Shown here piece by piece: positions 47,372-54,902 of a stretch of DNA of 64,000 bases. Source of the DNA: Trichormus variabilis 0441 (GTDB taxonomy: Bacteria > Cyanobacteriota > Cyanobacteriia > Cyanobacteriales > Nostocaceae); assembly GCF_009856605.1 (NCBI RefSeq), contig NZ_CP047242.1:370001-434000 (forward strand), read 5' to 3'. A program made the translations under genes and the position numbers. Position 1 is the stretch's first letter. Each line of letters begins with the position of its first letter. Under the pieces are notes generated by a model that searched no databases, was not told the origin of the DNA, and saw nothing but the letters and a program-made list of their open reading frames with translations.

Positions 47372-47608
47372 ATGGCGTTTATTGCTGTTAAAGAATTACA
47401 AGCTACTGGTGCAGAATTGTTCCAAGACTCTGAAAGCTTCCTCAATGAATTGAACAATCTGGATAACTCTGTTCATGGTGGTGGTGACTATTCTAATACT
47501 ACAAATGGAGTTTTAGACTTAGCCGTGAAGGGATTTGAGTTTGGTGTCATCACCTATGGTATTGATGCTATTGGACACTTAGCTAAATCCTTCAGTTCTG
47601 CTGCATAA
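47372..47608 (+). CDS. double-glycine precursor, copy 4
   Basis: 78 residues: leader with QATGAEL, core with LDLAVKG and end LAKSFSSAA. Same AGGAG start region. 350 bp after copy 3. Confidence 0.9.
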   Translation: MAFIAVKELQATGAELFQDSESFLNELNNLDNSVHGGGDYSNTTNGVLDLAVKGFEFGVITYGIDAIGHLAKSFSSAA

Positions 47609-47646
47609 ATACTCAGATAAACAGATTTCTTGCAATTGTGGCATGA

Positions 47647-47674
47647 GCGATTAAGTTTTATATTTCTTAATCGC
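47647..47674 (+). other. conserved spacer hairpin after precursor 4
   Basis: GCGATTAAG pairs with CTTAATCGC (9 bp, 10-nt loop). Confidence 0.7.
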
Positions 47675-47717
47675 CTGCACTTTCTACTCAAAACCCAAAT
47701 TATTTCAGGAGTCAATC

Positions 47718-47954
47718 ATGGCGTTTATTGCTGTTAAAGAATTACAAGTCACTGGTGCAGAATTGTTCCAAGACTCTGAAAGCTTTCTCAACGAGTTGAA
47801 CAATCTTGATAACTCTGTTCATGGTGGTGGTGACTATTCTAATACTACAAATGGAGTTTTAGACCTAGCCGTGAAGGGATTTGAGTTTGGTGTCATCACC
47901 TATGGTATTGATGCTATTGGACACTTAGCTCGTTCTTTTAGTTCTGCTGCATAA
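47718..47954 (+). CDS. double-glycine precursor, copy 5
   Basis: 78 residues: QVTGAEL in the leader and core end LARSFSSAA (K to R). The ribosome site is CAGGAGTCAATC. Last of the near-identical copies; only the final hairpin and a diverged spacer follow. Confidence 0.9.
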   Translation: MAFIAVKELQVTGAELFQDSESFLNELNNLDNSVHGGGDYSNTTNGVLDLAVKGFEFGVITYGIDAIGHLARSFSSAA

Positions 47955-48370
47955 AAACTCAAATCAATAGCTCTGTTAAGATTATGGCATCAGCGATTAA
48001 GCAATATCATGTTTAATCGCTTGTAAATTCCATCAAGATACAGCCTTTATCTACGAGTAATATAAATTTTTCAAGTGTACAGAGATGAGGGAATATAGGC
48101 TAAGTTAATGTACCTCATCAAGATGATATTTTCTGTGGAATTTTCTCTAGAATTCAATCTTGATATAATTAGAGAATTCTAGATAGAAAATATCTAAAGT
48201 GTAGTGTGAGAAAGTGAGATGGAACCTAGCTATACTCAGAAATTGTTCATTCTGAGGCACCCTAACAAACAATCTATTTTGGATAATTTATTTCTTGATA
48301 TTCTCTTAATCTAAAAAATATCTAATCTAGAGTGTATCTAATCAATGTCAAATTTTTGAATGTTCCAAAA
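47955..48370. other. spacer between array and divergent precursor
   Basis: No gene seen. Beyond the hairpin, GATATTTTCT (48125-48134) and AGAAAATATC (48185-48194) can pair, as can TCTAGAATTCAA-type A/T-rich pieces around 48149-48183, giving a long imperfect stem that may end the array transcript. Confidence 0.4.
47992..48021 (+). other. conserved spacer hairpin after precursor 5
   Basis: AGCGATTAA pairs with TTAATCGCT. The loop is unrelated to the others, while the stem is kept. Confidence 0.65.
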
Positions 48371-48592
48371 ATGGCAAGAATAACTGTTTCTGAATTACAT
48401 CTTTATGGTTCAGAAAATTTTCTAACTGAACTCAATCATGAAGAATCTAGATTGATACATGGTGGTAATAAATATTCATATGATCAAATATCAGTATTAG
48501 CAGAAAAAATATTTCAATTTATCACAATATCATTTGCTATTGCTGCTATCCTAAAAATAGTCGATTCATATATTGGCAATAGATATAAATAA
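48371..48592 (+). CDS. divergent double-glycine precursor, copy 6
   Basis: 73 residues from the ATG at 48371. Leader MARITVSELHLYGSENFLTE then LNHEESRLIHGG follows the same pattern as copies 1-5. The core NKYSYDQISVLAEKIFQF continues as a very hydrophobic helix and ends SYIGNRYK. It has no Cys. Unlike the array it lacks an AGGAG ribosome site (only CCAAAA precedes the ATG), so expression may be low or initiate at the upstream frame start 48332. Confidence 0.75.
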   Translation: MARITVSELHLYGSENFLTELNHEESRLIHGGNKYSYDQISVLAEKIFQFITISFAIAAILKIVDSYIGNRYK

Positions 48593-48882
48593 ATACTTCA
48601 GTTAGTGAACATCATGCTTTTAATCGAATTTTGACAAAGATTTAAATTTATTAAAAGTCGAGAAAAACTATAGGATTCATGCTTGACTGATGAAATAAAT
48701 ACAGGTTAAATAAACCGGATTTATATAGAATATTCCACTGTATAAGTTGTATTCCTGTAGCCGTGTCCAGATAGATTAGGAAATCAAGCTAAGATGAATA
48801 TCTAACAGTAAAAATTCTTCAAATTTGTCAAAATAAACAGCGATAATATGCTGTATTTACTAGGAAAATAACTATAAATGTT

Positions 48883-50073
48883 GTGACTCATTTTAAATAT
48901 ATGCCGCCATTTATCCTCAACTCCCAAAACGTATTTGATTACTTAAGTTCTTTAAATTTGTGTACCCTTGAGGAAGGAGAATCAAGCAAAATTGAACTGA
49001 AACCAGCAAAGAATTTTAATTTATTAATTACTTTTCCAGAAGGGAGAAAACTACTAGTTAAACAAGAACGTCATAACTTAGAAGGAAAGACGACTGGTGA
49101 GTTTGTTCTGGAATGGCGCATTCATGATTTTGTTAGTAGGTTTCCAGAACTTAACCACATACGTTCCTATTTATCAGAAGCGATATACTTCAATTGGGAG
49201 AATTCTATTATTATTTTCAACTATCTTGATAACTACCGAGATCTGATGGATTTTTACGTTAAGGAGAATTTAAATTTATTTCCCACCCAGCTTGCTAATG
49301 CAGTCGGGACTACTTTGGCATTGATTCATCGCACCTCATTTAACTGTGAAGAATACCGAGATTTCTTTCAAAATCCTGGTGAGAGTAAATCTAACCCAAA
49401 AACACCTCATCTAAATCGAGGATTAGATAGACTAACTCCAGAGATATTTGGTAAGGTTCCTGCTGATGGTCTGAGATTTTTTGCCTTATATCAACGTTAC
49501 GATAGTTTGGGGCAGGCGATCGCACAATTAATCAACAGTTTTACTCCCTGCTGTCTCACACATAATGACCTGAAGTTAAACAATATTCTCGTCTCCCTCG
49601 ATTGGGAAGATATCGGTGATGAAAATATTGTGCGCTTAATTGACTGGGAACGTGGTAGTTGGGGAGACCCTGCTAACGATTTAGGAACACTGATTGCTAG
49701 CTACTTGCAAATCTGGTTGTACAGTATGGTGACTGGTAAATCAATTGCCATTGAGGAGTCTTTACGCTTAGCTGCTACTCCTTTGTACGTTCTCCAACCT
49801 TCTTTGAGGGAGTTGGTAATTGCTTATCTTACTCATTTTCCGGAAATCTTAGAACATCATCCCGACTTCTTACAACGGGTCATGCAATTTTGCGGTTTAG
49901 CACTCATTACCGCTATTCAAGCCCAACTCCAATATGAAAAAACCTTTGGTAATGTGGGTATTTGTATGCTACAAGTCGCCAAAAGTTTGTTGTGTCGTCC
50001 AGAAGCATCTGTGCAAACGATTTTTGGTGTCCAGTTATCAGACCTCTCTCCTGTAAGTTTGTCTCAGGTTTAA
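48883..50073 (+). CDS. APH-like kinase, candidate class V lanthipeptide-type dehydratase component (LanK-like)
   Basis: A 396-residue aminoglycoside-phosphotransferase-fold protein. The catalytic loop is LTHNDLKLNNIL (about 225-236; HxDxxxxN) and the metal site is IDWERGSWGDPANDLG (about 258-273). An N-terminal Lys in KLLVKQE may bind ATP. In class V lanthipeptide and thioamitide clusters, a kinase of this fold phosphorylates Ser/Thr of the precursor and a HopA1-family lyase removes phosphate. The neighbour here is exactly such a HopA1 protein. Start is GTG at 48883; ATG 48901 is possible. Antibiotic resistance is less likely given the context. Confidence 0.75.
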   Translation: MTHFKYMPPFILNSQNVFDYLSSLNLCTLEEGESSKIELKPAKNFNLLITFPEGRKLLVKQERHNLEGKTTGEFVLEWRIHDFVSRFPELNHIRSYLSEAIYFNWENSIIIFNYLDNYRDLMDFYVKENLNLFPTQLANAVGTTLALIHRTSFNCEEYRDFFQNPGESKSNPKTPHLNRGLDRLTPEIFGKVPADGLRFFALYQRYDSLGQAIAQLINSFTPCCLTHNDLKLNNILVSLDWEDIGDENIVRLIDWERGSWGDPANDLGTLIASYLQIWLYSMVTGKSIAIEESLRLAATPLYVLQPSLRELVIAYLTHFPEILEHHPDFLQRVMQFCGLALITAIQAQLQYEKTFGNVGICMLQVAKSLLCRPEASVQTIFGVQLSDLSPVSLSQV

Positions 50074-50298
50074 TTAGAGAATAATACCATTTCTCGAAAA
50101 TTCTGATACAGATCCCACAACCCAGAAACCTTTGCAAAATCTCAATTTCTTAATTTTGAATTTTGAATTTTGAATTGGTATAAGGCGTGGGGAGTGGGCG
50201 GTAGGGGGAGATGGGAAAGCTAAAGTGACATCCGCCTCATCTCCTTCATCTTCCTCATTCCTTCATATCCTACTCATATCATTCACGAACAAATATTT

Positions 50299-51381
50299 AT
50301 GCAGCTACTAGATTCTCTATCGGTTCAATTGTCGGATATTTCAGAGTCATTGCAGATATCATTGCAAGACATGATTCATAATATTGAAATACAGTCTCAG
50401 TATTGTATTAAGCATCCCAACTATAAACCCTTAGAATTACCTGAGTCTTCAGTCTCTCGTTTTCAAAAATTATCTTTGGATTTACAAAATAAGTATTTGA
50501 GTCAACAACTGCGTAGTTTTCTGTACGGCATCTATTATAATGGCTCCTTGAAAAGTGTTCTGGCCTCGGATGCAGAGATATCTAATTTAGCCGTCAACAA
50601 AAATCTAGAAAACAACACATTTTTAGGTGTAGACCTAGCTTTTTACGATCGCCTCCATGAAAATAATAGAGGTAGTGGCTACTGGAGTTATGGTTGGCAA
50701 TTTGTCAGGGAAGAATCAGACGGGACTGTGGCAGTTCATCGGGATGGTTTAACTCTCCACGTTCCGCCGGATAGTTTGCAAACTCAAACTATGGGTAACG
50801 CTGTTGCTATCCAATTGCCGAAAAATCTCGTCCAAAACGGATTTTATATGGCGGTGGCTAACTCAGGTGCAGCGCAACAATATCAAACTTTGGTACGTGT
50901 TTATTTCAACTTAACTCCAGATGGTTCAGTGGCAATCATGGATGCGTTGACTACACACCTCAACGCTATACCTATTGCTTTCACGTTTAAAGCACTATAC
51001 AACCCTTCTGACTATGTTCGCCATGACTCGGCAGTGCTGTATTTTGATAAAAATGACTATGATAAGGTTTATCCTATCCTTAAGATGATATATGCAGAAA
51101 ATCAAACGCATTTTCAGGCACAAGTTCCCCTCTTTACTAAGCCTATCGCACCGGGGTTAGCGATCGCTGAAGAACCAAACCATAGATTCACCGAACATGA
51201 AAGCTTTGGTACACACCGTTGTCAAATCATTGCTAACGGTTTGCTAGAAGCTTGGCAACAAGGTAATGATACGCCAGTAGGTAGAATGACTGCGATTTTG
51301 CAACACTTCTCTTCACTCAACATTGAATTGCAACGTCCCTACCTCAATGCTTATTCTGAAGATATCTATACACCTTTGTAG
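50299..51381 (+). CDS. HopA1-family protein, candidate phospho-lyase of RiPP maturation (LanY-like)
   Basis: A 360-residue protein with the HopA1 family features: SGYWSYGWQFV, HRDGLTLHVPPDSLQ, GFYMAVANSG, LVRVYFNLTPDG, DSAVLYF, FTKPIAPGLAIAEEP and SFGTHRCQIIANGLLEAW. HopA1 is named from a Pseudomonas effector. In class V lanthipeptides (LxmY type) such proteins act with an APH-like kinase to form dehydroamino acids. It has no signal peptide. 225 bp separate it from the kinase gene, filled with TTTTGAA repeats and GGGAGATGG-type sequence. Confidence 0.78.
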   Translation: MQLLDSLSVQLSDISESLQISLQDMIHNIEIQSQYCIKHPNYKPLELPESSVSRFQKLSLDLQNKYLSQQLRSFLYGIYYNGSLKSVLASDAEISNLAVNKNLENNTFLGVDLAFYDRLHENNRGSGYWSYGWQFVREESDGTVAVHRDGLTLHVPPDSLQTQTMGNAVAIQLPKNLVQNGFYMAVANSGAAQQYQTLVRVYFNLTPDGSVAIMDALTTHLNAIPIAFTFKALYNPSDYVRHDSAVLYFDKNDYDKVYPILKMIYAENQTHFQAQVPLFTKPIAPGLAIAEEPNHRFTEHESFGTHRCQIIANGLLEAWQQGNDTPVGRMTAILQHFSSLNIELQRPYLNAYSEDIYTPL

Positions 51382-51532
51382 TTATTGAACTTCATCTGAG
51401 TGATGAAAGTTAAAGATGTATTGATATCTGTGTAAAGTTTGACTGTTGATAACCTCACAGTTATTGGGAGCTATTCCGGCGGGCAAAAGGGCTTTTTCTC
51501 AACATTTAAATTCACGTTTATAATTTAGGCTG

Positions 51533-51814
51533 ATGACTCAAGAATATTTCCGGCATCATCAACTTTGTGACTGTACAATTCTCACCGAAGAATGGGAGGC
51601 TATTCTGCAAGCTATATCGGTCGGTAAGTATTCTTGGGCTTGTGTTTTAATGCTCCATACTGCTGGATACAATCCTCTTACATATATACCATATCGTACA
51701 TATATTCGCCTAATTAAAAATAATAGTATACCCAATACAATTAAAACTCGTAAACTTCATAATATGGGCGTAAAGTTTGTAGCTATTAAAACAGAAGTCA
51801 TAGAGTTAGATTAA
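51533..51814 (+). CDS. HetP-family protein
   Basis: A 93-residue protein with the HetP core [20 protein letters not shown] then [20 protein letters not shown] (about 21-60). HetP promotes commitment to heterocyst development in Anabaena, and paralogues modulate this. The true hetP lies next to hetC, a peptidase-type ABC exporter; here the paralogue lies near a HetC-like exporter too. A TATAAT (51519-51524) sits only 8 nt before the ATG. The C-terminal part ([19 protein letters not shown]) differs from HetP. Confidence 0.85.
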   Translation: MTQEYFRHHQLCDCTILTEEWEAILQAISVGKYSWACVLMLHTAGYNPLTYIPYRTYIRLIKNNSIPNTIKTRKLHNMGVKFVAIKTEVIELD

Positions 51815-51888
51815 ATTAGATTTAAGTCATGATATCCTCAGATTCTCATATAAAAATCCAATTTCAGTATCATATATATTTAATTAAC

Positions 51889-51910
51889 TGTAGGGTAGGC
51901 AATGCCCACC
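51889..51910. repeat. partial copy of the GTAGGGTGGGCAT element
   Basis: CTGTAGGGTAGGCAATGCCCACC-like module matches the inner arm of the elements at 29919 and 60989; outer ends are not recognisable. Confidence 0.55.
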
Positions 51911-51987
51911 CAAAGCATCATCAAAAAGGCAATTATCCATTACCCATTATCTAAATAGTAATCAACTTGAGAAATATTACATTAATA

Positions 51988-52770
51988 CTAAGCTGGCTTT
52001 GGTAATTCTGAGGAAGATGAAGATTGAGAATTTTGAGAAAGTTCAGCGACAATTTCCAAATTAGTAATTTGTTGTTGTAACCAATGAGTGAAGAAATCTT
52101 TTAGTATTTGAATCCGGCGTGATTCATCTAATTCTGGTGTAATGATTTCCTCCACTGCAATTATATGTACACCTTTGGGTGTAATTATTGGTTTGAGAAC
52201 CTGGGGAGGCGTAGCGGCAAAGACGGCCGCAGCTATTTCTGGGCGAAACTCCGAACGATAGCGAATCCCTTGATAACCTCCAGCACGGCGGATTTCAGGA
52301 TTTTGAATATATTGGCGGGCTATTTCCTGAAAACTAATTTCACCTTCTTGCAAAGCATAAAATAACTCTAAGGCTAAGTCTTCATCATCTAGAATTACTT
52401 CATAGGTTGCAGCTCCAGTATAATCGATTTTATGAGCATAAAAAAAAGGTTCAACTTTGTCAGCGAATAAATGTTCAGCCAATTTCATATGTAATAAGTT
52501 TGATTTGGCTACTTCTTCAAAATCATCTATGGTTAGATAGTGTTTTTGTAGCCAATTCCAAGTATCATCCGCTTTTAGCAAGCGGTTAGCAAAACGCATA
52601 CTATCGGCAGATTGTTGTAGTTCTTCTACACTTAATTGAATGCCTAGTTGTTCCGCAGTCTCAGCAATAATTCTCTGGGTAGCGATCGCTTCTAGTATAC
52701 TAGGCATTTGAAAAGAGACTTTAAGATGAGTAATAATGTCCTCAATAGACAATTTTAAAAAATTTTCCAT
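51988..52770 (-). CDS. parvulin-type peptidyl-prolyl isomerase, copy A
   Basis: A 260-residue SurA/PpiC-like protein. An N-terminal helical region (EAIATQRIIAETAEQLGIQL) and a C-terminal rotamase domain (about 115-225; GEISFQEIARQYIQ, RRAGGYQGIRYRSEF, PQVLKPIITPKGVHIIAVEE) are seen. It has no signal peptide. Such isomerases often sit in cyanobacterial double-glycine peptide export clusters. Same strand as the HlyD and exporter genes. Paralogous to the gene at 60179. Confidence 0.85.
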   Translation of the reverse strand: MENFLKLSIEDIITHLKVSFQMPSILEAIATQRIIAETAEQLGIQLSVEELQQSADSMRFANRLLKADDTWNWLQKHYLTIDDFEEVAKSNLLHMKLAEHLFADKVEPFFYAHKIDYTGAATYEVILDDEDLALELFYALQEGEISFQEIARQYIQNPEIRRAGGYQGIRYRSEFRPEIAAAVFAATPPQVLKPIITPKGVHIIAVEEIITPELDESRRIQILKDFFTHWLQQQITNLEIVAELSQNSQSSSSSELPKPA

Positions 52771-52813
52771 GTTGATGTTTACTCCACTATTAGCTCAAAA
52801 ATAATTATTTTTT

Positions 52814-52936
52814 ATACCGTTTCTTGATGTAGCTTGTCTGGCGTAGCCATAGATACACGTTATTCTTTACAGTAGAGAAGTTTCAGGCAACGTCTCTACA
52901 TTATTTATTTGGCGTAACGTCATAGAGAATTGGTAT
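52814..52936. mobile_element. MITE-like element, ATACCGTTTCTTGAT family, copy A
   Basis: Starts ATACCGTTTCTTGAT, contains GTAGAGAAGTTTCAGGCAAC and GTCTCTAC, then ATTTGGCGTAAC, and ends CATAGAGAATTGGTAT. It matches 58049-58151 over most of its length in the same orientation. Ends are imperfect inverted repeats. The two copies bracket the exporter genes. Confidence 0.7.
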
Positions 52937-53085
52937 GACGCACCCTACTGATATGCCAGTTGCGTCCAATATAAACCTAACCCCCAGCCCCTTCTCTACA
53001 AGGAAAGGGAAGTAATTGTCAAAGCCTCTCCCCGCGTCGGGGAGAGGTTTGAAGAGGGTTGTTGGTATTACCTCCTAAATGTTTC
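52937..53085. repeat. dispersed CTCTCCCC/CCCCTTCTC repeat
   Basis: CCCAGCCCCTTCTCTACAAG and CCTCTCCCCGCGTCGGGGAGAGG, the latter a perfect hairpin, form a repeat related to 63846-64000. It lies after the HlyD gene stop and may terminate transcription. Confidence 0.55.
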
Positions 53086-54633
53086 CTAAAGTTCTAAGCC
53101 ACCTTTTTGTAGCTTCTTGAATGGGTCTAAAATAAAGTCTATAACTCGACGCTGGCGGATGATAACTTCGGCGGTGGCTGATTGTCCAGGGGTTAAGATA
53201 ATACGTTTATTACCAGCTTGAATATAAGGATGATCTAAAGTTATATCCATTTCATAAACTTCTACATTGCCCTGGCTAGTAGTTTGAATTTTCGAGTCAG
53301 GAGAAATCCAGCTAACACGTCCTGGTAATACTCCATAATCTTGGAAAGGATAGGCATCAAATTTGATTTTTACTGGCATTCCCACTTTCAAGAAACCACT
53401 GTGTTGACTCGGCATAGAACTTCTGAGAATGATTGCTGCATTCTTAGGAGCAATTTGAGCAACTATCTGTCCAGCTTCAACTACGGGGCCTGGTTTATCG
53501 ATTGGTAGATCAAAAATCGTACCATCAACAGGTGATCGCACTACCCGTTGTTGAATCTGAATCTTGAAGGCGTTAATCTGGCTCTTGGTTTGGATGATTT
53601 CTGATTGTAAGGTAGTTAGTTGGTTTTGTAAGTCTTTGAGTTGTTCCTGACTCCTTAACAGCGCTAGCTTACCGGTCTGTACAAGGCTTTGATAGCTGCT
53701 TTGTTGTTCTTGGAGGCGGAGTTTTGCTTGTTCAATGTCAGCTAAGGTTTGGCTGACAGTGGTTTGATAATGGCTTTCTTTTTCTTGTAGGCGTAGCTGG
53801 GCTTGGGTAAAATCGGAGTTGGCTTGCAATAGGGAACGTTGACTGTCTTCCGCGATTTTTTCTAGTTCTACTACTTTAATTTGAGCGATCGCACCTTGTC
53901 TTAAAAGTCGGCGATAACGAACAACTTCTTTAATATCTCTTTGCAAACGGCTATTGCCTAAATTTCGTGCTAACTGACTAGTATTGATATCCTGTCTAGC
54001 CTGTTCAACCAGCGCCAACTTTTCTAACTTCTGTAAATTATAGGTACTCTGCCTAGCATCAAGGTTTTGCTGCGCTTGATGGACTTGCGCCATTTTTTCT
54101 AATTCTTGGGCTTGGTTTTGCTGCTGTTGGATGTTAATTGTTAACATCAATTGGTTTTTCAGTAGCTCTTGCTGTCCTTGACGATTGATGAGTTCTTCTA
54201 ACCTTGTCTGTGCTTGTTCCACCTGGGATTGCAACACATCAGACTCTAATTCCAATAGCACTTGTCCCGCCTTAACAGTCGCCCCTTCTGCCACATTGAC
54301 AGCCTTGACACTACTAGTAACAGCAACACCTAATTTTTGAGTTGCACCTTGGGGTTCTAAACGCCCTCTAGCACTTCCCGTTTCATCAACCTTAGTAAAC
54401 ATCGCCCAAGGCAAAACAACGATTGTAAAGCTGATGAGCAAATACAACATCGAGCGCGTCCAGCGCTGCGGTAACGCATCTAGTAGTTCTTCTGTGCCGT
54501 AAAACCAATCATTTGTCTGCGTTAGTGCCTGTGTCCGATAATCAATTAAATCATGACCATCTTGACCGCGTTGCACCTGAGCCGTCTGTGGTTGCACAAG
54601 TACAGATGATGAATTAACAGATGGGTTTGGCAT
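53086..54633 (-). CDS. HlyD-family membrane fusion protein
   Basis: A 515-residue periplasmic adaptor for the neighbouring peptidase-ABC exporter. One membrane helix (about 60-80; LYLLISFTIVVLPWAMF), a lipoyl half-motif (SVKAVNVAEGATVKAGQVLL at about 108-127), a long Gln-rich coiled coil (about 130-370) and the second half (VVRSPVDGTIFDLPIDKPGP) are visible. It bridges the inner-membrane ABC protein to an outer-membrane TolC-like pore (not in the window). 269 bp of repeats separate it from the exporter gene. Confidence 0.92.
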   Translation of the reverse strand: MPNPSVNSSSVLVQPQTAQVQRGQDGHDLIDYRTQALTQTNDWFYGTEELLDALPQRWTRSMLYLLISFTIVVLPWAMFTKVDETGSARGRLEPQGATQKLGVAVTSSVKAVNVAEGATVKAGQVLLELESDVLQSQVEQAQTRLEELINRQGQQELLKNQLMLTINIQQQQNQAQELEKMAQVHQAQQNLDARQSTYNLQKLEKLALVEQARQDINTSQLARNLGNSRLQRDIKEVVRYRRLLRQGAIAQIKVVELEKIAEDSQRSLLQANSDFTQAQLRLQEKESHYQTTVSQTLADIEQAKLRLQEQQSSYQSLVQTGKLALLRSQEQLKDLQNQLTTLQSEIIQTKSQINAFKIQIQQRVVRSPVDGTIFDLPIDKPGPVVEAGQIVAQIAPKNAAIILRSSMPSQHSGFLKVGMPVKIKFDAYPFQDYGVLPGRVSWISPDSKIQTTSQGNVEVYEMDITLDHPYIQAGNKRIILTPGQSATAEVIIRQRRVIDFILDPFKKLQKGGLEL

Positions 54634-54902
54634 AAATTATTTGACGGGATGTGGTGGGATATATGGGGTAGGGGGGCAAGGAGCAGGGGAGCAGGGGGCA
54701 GGGGGAGCAAAGAAGAATAACTATGGACTATTGACGAAGAAAGACAGAGGGCAGAAGGAAAGAAAAATGCTGGTTGGGTTCAAGCCCCAACGCCAGTTCT
54801 CTCAAGTCGGGAAACCCGCCCACGAGACTGGCTCTCCCTTGTGGGTGGCTGTCTTTAATTTTGAATTTTGAATTTTGAATTGGAGCGAAGCGACTTGACT
54901 CA
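54634..54902. repeat. repeat-filled spacer between HlyD and exporter genes
   Basis: GGGCAAGGAGCAGGGG-type units (54675-54710) and a 49-bp block (54852-54900) identical to 25613-25661. The repeat ends 2 nt before the exporter stop codon. No gene seen. Confidence 0.75.

Noticed and set aside
46246..48021. CRISPR-like array because of regular repeats
   Set aside because: Repeat units are whole 240-bp genes with 110-150-bp spacers that are themselves conserved; no 24-40-bp repeats with unique spacers and no cas genes.
48883..50073. Aminoglycoside-resistance kinase
   Set aside because: The fold fits, but the gene lies between precursor peptides and a HopA1 protein, which is the known setting of RiPP kinases.
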